DNA of 6,079 nucleotides, taken from positions 1 to 6,079 of the forward strand of contig JAQXFT010000224.1 in the NCBI GenBank assembly GCA_029005335.1, written 5' to 3'. The notes beneath the pieces were generated by a model. The model made no database searches. It was not told the DNA's origin and was given only the letters and a program-made list of their open reading frames with translations. The position numbers were made by a program, and so were the translations under genes. Origin of the DNA: Oscillospiraceae bacterium. Its GTDB lineage: Bacteria; Bacillota; Clostridia; Oscillospirales; Ruminococcaceae. Shown here one piece after another: positions 1 through 4,573 of the stretch. Within the stretch, counting starts at the first letter, position 1. Each line of letters begins with the position of its first letter.

Positions 1-11
1 CATTGATATTG

Positions 12-20
12 TGATATAAT
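12..20 (+). promoter_or_regulatory. Extended -10 promoter element (TGATATAAT)
   Basis: The bases TG at 12-13 followed by one base and a perfect TATAAT at 15-20 match the extended -10 consensus of vegetative sigma-A-type promoters. Transcription would start near base 27, about 60 bases before the small ORF at 87 and about 245 before ilvE. The -35 hexamer would lie off the left edge, so it cannot be judged. No other convincing promoter is seen before ilvE, so this one probably drives both genes. The assignment comes from the motif alone. Confidence 0.6.
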
Positions 21-60
21 GATAAATGAAAATATCATTTACACCGTATCTTATCGGTGT
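18..60 (+). promoter_or_regulatory. Leader dyads: possible operator and 5' hairpin
   Basis: Three inverted repeats are packed here. AATGATA (18-24) pairs with TATCATT (33-39) over an 8-base gap and overlaps the last bases of the -10 box, the usual placing of a repressor operator. Alternatively TAAATGA (23-29) pairs with TCATTTA (35-41) over a 5-base loop. Immediately after, ACACCG (41-46) pairs with CGGTGT (55-60) over an 8-base loop; in the transcript this would be a stable 5' leader hairpin upstream of the ribosome binding site. No T-run follows it, so it is not a terminator. No riboswitch or T-box consensus was recognised. The function is inference. Confidence 0.35.
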
Positions 61-73
61 CGCATAGGATATC

Positions 74-79
74 AAGGAG
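74..79 (+). promoter_or_regulatory. Ribosome binding site of the 46-residue ORF
   Basis: AAGGAG lies 7 bases before the ATG at 87, separated by a T-rich spacer. This near-perfect Shine-Dalgarno at ideal spacing is the main argument that the short ORF is really translated. Confidence 0.75.
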
Positions 80-86
80 TTTTTTT

Positions 87-227
87 ATGAATAAAGGAAA
101 AATCCTCATTGCTGTTTCGGCTGCAATGATATGCACCGCCGGTCTCACTACAGCAGCAGTTATCGTCTGCAAAAGACTTTATGAGAAACATTATTTCTCG
201 GTAAACGATTTCAGCAGCAATTTTTAA
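87..227 (+). CDS. Small single-pass membrane protein (46 residues), function unknown
   Basis: An ATG at 87 opens a 46-codon frame ending in TAA at 225-227. The product begins MNKGKILIAV, has a hydrophobic stretch at residues 6-28 rich in Ala, Ile and Val with small residues spaced along it, then Lys-Arg at 29-30 and a polar tail ending SSNF. This fits a single transmembrane helix with basic residues on both sides; an uncleaved signal anchor is the alternative. Cys16 and Cys28 are inside the helix, and there is no lipobox. Support for a real gene is the AAGGAG ribosome binding site, the upstream extended -10 promoter, and the ATG. It lies 45 bases before ilvE on the same strand and is probably cotranscribed with it. 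I do not recognise a family. A leader peptide controlling ilvE was considered because Ile, Leu and Val are frequent, but there is no attenuator hairpin after it and a membrane helix explains the composition. Confidence 0.65.
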   Translation: MNKGKILIAVSAAMICTAGLTTAAVIVCKRLYEKHYFSVNDFSSNF

Positions 228-255
228 TATTTGAAAATTGTCTGATAATTCTAAT

Positions 256-263
256 AAAGAAGG
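256..263 (+). promoter_or_regulatory. Ribosome binding site deciding the ilvE start
   Basis: AAAGAAGG ends 9 bases before the ATG at 273. An in-frame TTG at 264 directly abuts this site, leaving no spacer, so TTG is not a workable start and ATG at 273 is chosen. Confidence 0.7.
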
Positions 264-272
264 TTGAATAAA

Positions 273-1340
273 ATGGAAATCAAATTCACAAAAGCAGAAA
301 CTTTAAAGGCTAAGCCCCAGCCTGGCGAAAAGCTCGGTTTCGGTCATATCTTCACTGACTATATGCTGGTAATGCCCTACGACGAGGGTCAGGGCTGGCA
401 TGATCCGGAGATAAAGCCCTACGGAACTTTTGAACTTTCCCCTGCCGCTATGTGTCTCCATTACGGTCAGACAGTCTTTGAAGGACTCAAAGCTTACAGA
501 ACTGCTGACAATAAGATCCAGCTTTTCCGCCCCGAAGAGAACTTCAAAAGACTTAACAAGTCCAACGAAAGACTCGTTATCCCCGAACTCCCCGAAGAAC
601 TCGGTATGCAGTGCCTTATGGAACTCCTGCACATTGAAAAAGACTGGGTTCCCGCAAAGGACGGCGAATCACTCTACATAAGACCCTTTATCTTCGCCTG
701 CGATCCTTTCCTCGGCGTTAAGCCCGGCGAGCACTATCTCTTCATGATTATTCTTTCTCCCTCTGGTGCTTACTATGAGAGCGGTCTCAACCCCGTAAAC
801 ATCTACGTTGAAAGCAAATATGTCCGTGCAGTAAGAGGCGGTATGGGCTTTGCAAAGACAGGCGGAAACTACGCTGCATCACTTATCGGTCAGGACGAGG
901 CTCACAAACAGAATTATTCACAGGTTCTCTGGCTCGACGGCGTTGAACAGAAATATATTGAAGAAGTAGGAGCTATGAATATATTCTTCGTTATTGACGG
1001 AGAAGTTATCACTCCTATGCTTCAGGGTTCAATTCTTCCGGGTATTACAAGAAAATCTTCTATAGAACTCTGCAGGAGCTGGGGACTTAAAGTTACAGAA
1101 CGCCGTATAACCATTCAGGAGGTCGCTGACGCTTACGACAACGGCAAGCTCGATGAAGTATTCGGTACTGGTACAGCAGCCGTTATATCGCCTGTAGGAC
1201 ACCTTAAATGGAATGATAAGGTTATGGAAATCAACAACAACAAAATCGGAAAGATTTCCCAGAAGCTTTATGACACCATGACCGGTATCCAGTGGGGCAA
1301 GATTGATGACAAATTCGGCTGGACTGTTGAAGTCAGGTAA
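273..1340 (+). CDS. ilvE: Branched-chain-amino-acid aminotransferase
   Basis: This is a PLP-dependent class IV (fold type IV) cytoplasmic transaminase that interconverts Ile, Leu and Val with their 2-keto acids, using 2-oxoglutarate/glutamate; it is the last step of branched-chain amino acid synthesis. The product is 355 residues from ATG 273, the length of the larger, eukaryote-like BCAT subgroup rather than the roughly 305-residue E. coli type. Visible motifs: VFEGLKAYR (68-76) and LYIRPF (134-139) of the substrate pocket; AKTGGNY with the Schiff-base lysine at about Lys195; EEVGAMN (230-236), the class IV signature; SILPGITR (253-260); and GTGTAA (298-303), which binds the cofactor phosphate. 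The redox CXXC of mammalian BCATs is absent (Ala and Ser-type residues instead). The start is set by the ribosome binding site at 256-263. It probably shares the promoter at the left edge with the small ORF. No other ilv or leu genes are in view, and no T-box is visible. A D-amino acid transaminase or 4-amino-4-deoxychorismate lyase of the same fold is unlikely given the length and motifs. Confidence 0.97.
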   Translation: MEIKFTKAETLKAKPQPGEKLGFGHIFTDYMLVMPYDEGQGWHDPEIKPYGTFELSPAAMCLHYGQTVFEGLKAYRTADNKIQLFRPEENFKRLNKSNERLVIPELPEELGMQCLMELLHIEKDWVPAKDGESLYIRPFIFACDPFLGVKPGEHYLFMIILSPSGAYYESGLNPVNIYVESKYVRAVRGGMGFAKTGGNYAASLIGQDEAHKQNYSQVLWLDGVEQKYIEEVGAMNIFFVIDGEVITPMLQGSILPGITRKSSIELCRSWGLKVTERRITIQEVADAYDNGKLDEVFGTGTAAVISPVGHLKWNDKVMEINNNKIGKISQKLYDTMTGIQWGKIDDKFGWTVEVR

Positions 1341-1350
1341 ATAAAAATGT

Positions 1351-1375
1351 GGGCAGTCATATGACTGCCCTTTTT
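1351..1375. terminator. Bidirectional intrinsic terminator between ilvE and gyrA
   Basis: GGGCAGTCATATGACTGCCC at 1351-1370 is a perfect 20-base palindrome, giving an 8-bp stem with an ATAT loop. On the plus strand it is followed by TTTTT (1371-1375) then CTGTTT, a good terminator for ilvE, whose stop ends 10 bases before the stem. On the minus strand the stem is followed by ACATTTTTAT (1350-1341), so it should also stop the gyrase operon, whose last stop codon is at 1380-1382. The T-run on that side begins three bases after the stem and overlaps bases just past the ilvE stop. One hairpin serving two convergent genes is a common economy. Confidence 0.85.
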
Positions 1376-1379
1376 CTGT

Positions 1380-3995
1380 TTATTCTTCGTTATCAGATTC
1401 TTCATCTGATATTATTTCATTCTGTTCCGCAAGGTTTGCTTCCTTTTCCTCAGCTTCGATTTCCTGCTCTGAAAGCTGTTCAACCTCCTGAATTTCAGCA
1501 GAATCATCATGTTCAGTTCTGGTAAAGGCTACAACCCTGACATCATCTCTGACACGCATTACACGGACTCCCTTTGCGATACGTCCCATAATGCGGACAT
1601 CACTTGCCTTGATTCTTATAATTACGCCGTCACTGGAGATAATTATTATATCATCGGTTTCGTCAACAACCTTGATTCCGCAGACATAGCCTTTTTCATC
1701 ATCAGCCTTGTAATTTGTAAGACCAAATCCGCCTCTTGACTGGATTCTGTAGCTGTCAATATCTGTACGCTTTCCGAATCCCTTTTCGGTTATTGTAAGC
1801 AGAGATGCACCGTCACGAACCCTCGCCATTGATACAACGTAATCACTTTCACGGAGCTTTATTGCTCTTACGCCATGTGCTGAACGTGATGAAGGTCTTA
1901 TATCACTTTCGCACATACGAATAGCCATTCCGTTATGCGTTGCAACAAATAACTGCGATTCTCCGCTTGTCATACGTACTCCTGCTATTTCGTCCCCGTC
2001 ATCAAGACCGATTGCAATAAGACCGCTTTTGCGTACGTTCTTATACGCTGAAAGCTCTGTACGCTTTATTTTGCCGTTTCTTGTAACGATTACGATATAA
2101 TTTCCGGAATCGAAATTTCCGGTTTTTATCATGGAGGATATTTTTTCACCCTCTGAAAGCGGAAGCAGATTTATAAGATTAAAGCCTCTCGAAGCTTTTG
2201 AGCCGTCGGGAATTTCGTAGCATTTAAGCTTATACATTATGCCCTTGTTTGATATGAAAAGGATATTGTCATGACTGGAGCATATAAACATTTCTTCAAC
2301 GTAGTCCTCAGCACGCTGTTTCATGCCCGTTACGCCACGTCCGCCCCTCCTCTGGGTCTTATATTCATCAACCGGCATTCGCTTGATATAGCCGTTGCTG
2401 GTAAGCGTTACGACGCTTTCTTCAACGGGGATTAAATCCTCAACGTCAACCTCTCCGCTTACTGCCTGAATTTCAGTTCTTCTTCCGTCATTGAATTTAC
2501 GGCGGATTTCGCTCAGGTCGTTGAGAATTATTTCGTATACTCTGGATATATCCCCGAGAATTGCCTCAAGCTCAGAGATTTTCTGGAGAAGAATATACAG
2601 TTCATCTGTGATTTTCTGTCTCTCAAGTCCTGTGAGCTGTCCGAGCTTCATCTGCACGATTGCATCTGCCTGTTCCTGAGAAAGTCCCGTCTGTGATTCC
2701 AGATTAAGTCCCGTCATATCATACGAACAGTCAAGAAGTGCTGACATATCAACATCTTTAAAGCGTTCAAGCATTACTGATTTTGCTTCTGCAATAGTCT
2801 TGCTTGTACGGAGTATGTTTATTACCTCGTCGATATAGTCGGAAGCAAGCACAAATCCCTGAAGTATATGAGCTCTTTCAAGAGCCTTTTTAAGTTCAAA
2901 GCGTGTTCTTCTGCGGATTACATCAACCTGAAATTCAAGATATTTTTCAAGCATTGATTTCAGAGTAAGAACCTTTGGTTCGCCGTCAACAAGTGCCAGC
3001 ATTATTACTCCGATTGTATCCTGAAGCTTTGTATATGTCAGGAGCTTATTTAAAATAAGCTGTGGATTTGCCTCTTTTTTGAGTTCGATAACTATTCTCA
3101 TTCCCTGACGGTCTGATTCGTCACGGAGGTCGTAAATGCCCTCTACACGCTTTTCCTTTACAAGCTGTTTTATACTGCTTATAAGCTTTGTCTTGCGTAT
3201 CATATAGGGAATTTCATCTACTATGATACTGTTTCTGCCCTTTATCTCCTCAAAGTGAGTTTTTGCACGCAGAGTTATTTTTCCTCTGCCTGTAGCGTAT
3301 GCGGAGCGGATTCCTGAATGTCCCATAATTACTCCGCCTGTCGGGAAATCAGGGCCTTTTATACATTCCATAAGCTCATCAAGAGTACAGTCGGGATTTT
3401 CGATAATAAGCCTGAGAGCATCAATAACTTCTGAGAGATTGTGAGGAGGTATATTTGTCGCCATGCCGACAGCTATACCTGTTGAACCGTTTACAAGCAG
3501 GTTCGGAAATCTTGAAGGCAATACAGCAGGTTCTTTGAGGCGGTCATCATAGTTGGATACAAAATCAACTGTATCCTTGTTTATATCCGTGAGCATATCA
3601 AGGGAAAGCTTTGACATTTTGGCTTCAGTATAACGGTATGCCGCAGCACCGTCGCCGTCTATTGAACCGAAGTTTCCGTGACCGTCAACAAGCGGATATC
3701 TCATTGAAAAATCCTGTGCAAGCCTTACAAGAGCATCATATACTGAAGCATCGCCGTGCGGGTGATAGCGTCCAAGCACTGAACCTACTGTATCGGCACA
3801 TTTTCTGTATGGTTTATCAGGGGTAAGCCCATTTTCATAGAGCGTATATAAAATTCTTCTGTGTACAGGCTTTAATCCGTCTCTGACATCAGGAAGCGCT
3901 CTTGAAACAATTACAGACATTGCATATTCAAGTATGGAGCTTTCCATCTCGTCGACAACGTCAACATTGATTATTTTTGAATTATCCTTATACAA
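1380..3995 (-). CDS. gyrA: DNA gyrase subunit A
   Basis: This is the breakage-reunion subunit of DNA gyrase (A2B2), which negatively supercoils DNA at the expense of ATP hydrolysed by GyrB. Residues are counted from the TTG at 3995 (871 in all; E. coli has 875). The N-terminal winged-helix region carries YAMSVIVSRALPDVRDGLKP, then the quinolone region HPHGDASVYDALVRLAQ (about 78-94), and Arg121-Tyr122, the catalytic tyrosine, in AAAYRYTE. Tower and coiled-coil regions follow to about 500. The C-terminal pinwheel contains the GyrA box QRRGGRG (548-554), which marks gyrase rather than topoisomerase IV ParC, plus a degenerate copy QSRGGFG (752-758). The last 40 or so residues are strongly acidic. 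Position 83 is Ala, not the usual Ser or Thr. The start was chosen because AGGAGG at 4005-4010 sits 9 bases before TTG 3995; a GTG at 4013 would add six residues but would place that ribosome binding site inside the gene and has none of its own. It is last in the operon and ends at a shared terminator. Confidence 0.97.
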   Translation of the reverse strand: MYKDNSKIINVDVVDEMESSILEYAMSVIVSRALPDVRDGLKPVHRRILYTLYENGLTPDKPYRKCADTVGSVLGRYHPHGDASVYDALVRLAQDFSMRYPLVDGHGNFGSIDGDGAAAYRYTEAKMSKLSLDMLTDINKDTVDFVSNYDDRLKEPAVLPSRFPNLLVNGSTGIAVGMATNIPPHNLSEVIDALRLIIENPDCTLDELMECIKGPDFPTGGVIMGHSGIRSAYATGRGKITLRAKTHFEEIKGRNSIIVDEIPYMIRKTKLISSIKQLVKEKRVEGIYDLRDESDRQGMRIVIELKKEANPQLILNKLLTYTKLQDTIGVIMLALVDGEPKVLTLKSMLEKYLEFQVDVIRRRTRFELKKALERAHILQGFVLASDYIDEVINILRTSKTIAEAKSVMLERFKDVDMSALLDCSYDMTGLNLESQTGLSQEQADAIVQMKLGQLTGLERQKITDELYILLQKISELEAILGDISRVYEIILNDLSEIRRKFNDGRRTEIQAVSGEVDVEDLIPVEESVVTLTSNGYIKRMPVDEYKTQRRGGRGVTGMKQRAEDYVEEMFICSSHDNILFISNKGIMYKLKCYEIPDGSKASRGFNLINLLPLSEGEKISSMIKTGNFDSGNYIVIVTRNGKIKRTELSAYKNVRKSGLIAIGLDDGDEIAGVRMTSGESQLFVATHNGMAIRMCESDIRPSSRSAHGVRAIKLRESDYVVSMARVRDGASLLTITEKGFGKRTDIDSYRIQSRGGFGLTNYKADDEKGYVCGIKVVDETDDIIIISSDGVIIRIKASDVRIMGRIAKGVRVMRVRDDVRVVAFTRTEHDDSAEIQEVEQLSEQEIEAEEKEANLAEQNEIISDEESDNEE

Positions 3996-4004
3996 AATTC
4001 TTGT

Positions 4005-4010
4005 CCTCCT
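4005..4010 (-). promoter_or_regulatory. Ribosome binding site of gyrA
   Basis: On the minus strand AGGAGG occupies 4010-4005, starting inside the TGA stop codon (4012-4010) of the upstream membrane gene and 9 bases before TTG 3995. The order GTG-AGG-AGG means a GTG codon at 4013 overlaps the same stop. Perfect complementarity to the 16S anti-Shine-Dalgarno and ideal spacing favour TTG 3995 as the gyrA start. A ribosome finishing the upstream gene would sit directly over this site, so translation is likely coupled. Confidence 0.75.
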
Positions 4011-4564
4011 CACAAAGCGTTCTTTTTACGGAAAATCTCAAGCTCTCCGTCCGAAAAGCCGGATTTGGGTATTATATAAAACGATTCCTTTACCTGATAT
4101 ATTATAAAATATTCGTCATATTCCATGATTTTCAAGCCGTCGTTGAAATAAAGTCTTGTGCTTTCAATAGTTTCGGGAGGCTCTTCGCCGAAAATTTCCT
4201 TTTCGGAATCGCTTGTATCCTCCGGCGGAATTATGGTACTGATTTCGATAAAAGTATCATAGAGCGTCATTCTGTAAAGCTCATCGGACATAGACTTTAC
4301 GGCTTCCAGAAGACTGCGTTTTATTTTTTTGGGGTTATACCAGTTTACTGCTGAAAGTCCGAGGCACAGGGCAATCATGACATATGCCATTTTATCCGAC
4401 GGGGCTTTTAATGCTGAGATTATATACACTACGGCAAGAATCAGAAACAATGTGCTTATGATATATGTCTTCGGATATACAAACTTTTTCTGCCACTGTA
4501 CAAAAGCCTTTTCAAACAGTCCGGACGGTATTGAATATTCTTTTTCAAATATTTTTTCTTCCAT
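4010..4564 (-). CDS. YcxB-like two-helix membrane protein inside the gyrase operon
   Basis: A 184-residue protein with ATG at 4564 and TGA at 4012-4010. Residues 1-30 are an amphipathic polar N-terminus. Two hydrophobic segments at about 33-52 and 58-75 are joined by a short loop with Lys and Asp, so both ends should face the same side, probably the cytoplasm given the basic KKIKR at 79-83. A soluble part follows, with an acidic low-complexity loop at about 114-134. The C-terminal block at about 138-182 (YFIIYQVKESFYIIPKSGF, then an acidic-aromatic stretch with EIFRKK) resembles the YcxB-like C-terminal domain found in small Firmicutes membrane proteins of unknown function. That family call is from pattern memory, not a search. 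Its ribosome binding site AGGGA overlaps the gyrB stop, 9 bases separate the two genes, and the gyrA binding site overlaps its own stop. It is therefore expressed with gyrase; a role in supercoiling is not implied by the sequence. No catalytic motif is seen. Confidence 0.8.
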   Translation of the reverse strand: MEEKIFEKEYSIPSGLFEKAFVQWQKKFVYPKTYIISTLFLILAVVYIISALKAPSDKMAYVMIALCLGLSAVNWYNPKKIKRSLLEAVKSMSDELYRMTLYDTFIEISTIIPPEDTSDSEKEIFGEEPPETIESTRLYFNDGLKIMEYDEYFIIYQVKESFYIIPKSGFSDGELEIFRKKNAL

Positions 4565-4573
4565 AGATTTTCC

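Noticed and set aside
231..258. A separate ilvE promoter (TTGAAA with TAATAA or ATAAAG)
   Set aside because: Either -10 would start the transcript inside or after the ilvE ribosome binding site, leaving no usable leader.
87..272. Leader-peptide attenuation of ilvE
   Set aside because: The 46-residue ORF has many Ile, Leu and Val codons, but they are not in a run near its end, and the 45 bases between it and ilvE hold no terminator or antiterminator hairpin.
303..632. 109-residue open frame on the minus strand
   Set aside because: It lies wholly antisense to ilvE, has no ribosome binding site, and shows no recognisable protein features; ilvE is certain in the opposite frame.
3977..4354. 125-residue plus-strand frame across the gyrA/ycxB-like junction
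   Set aside because: It is antisense to two supported genes and has no convincing ribosome binding site or family resemblance.
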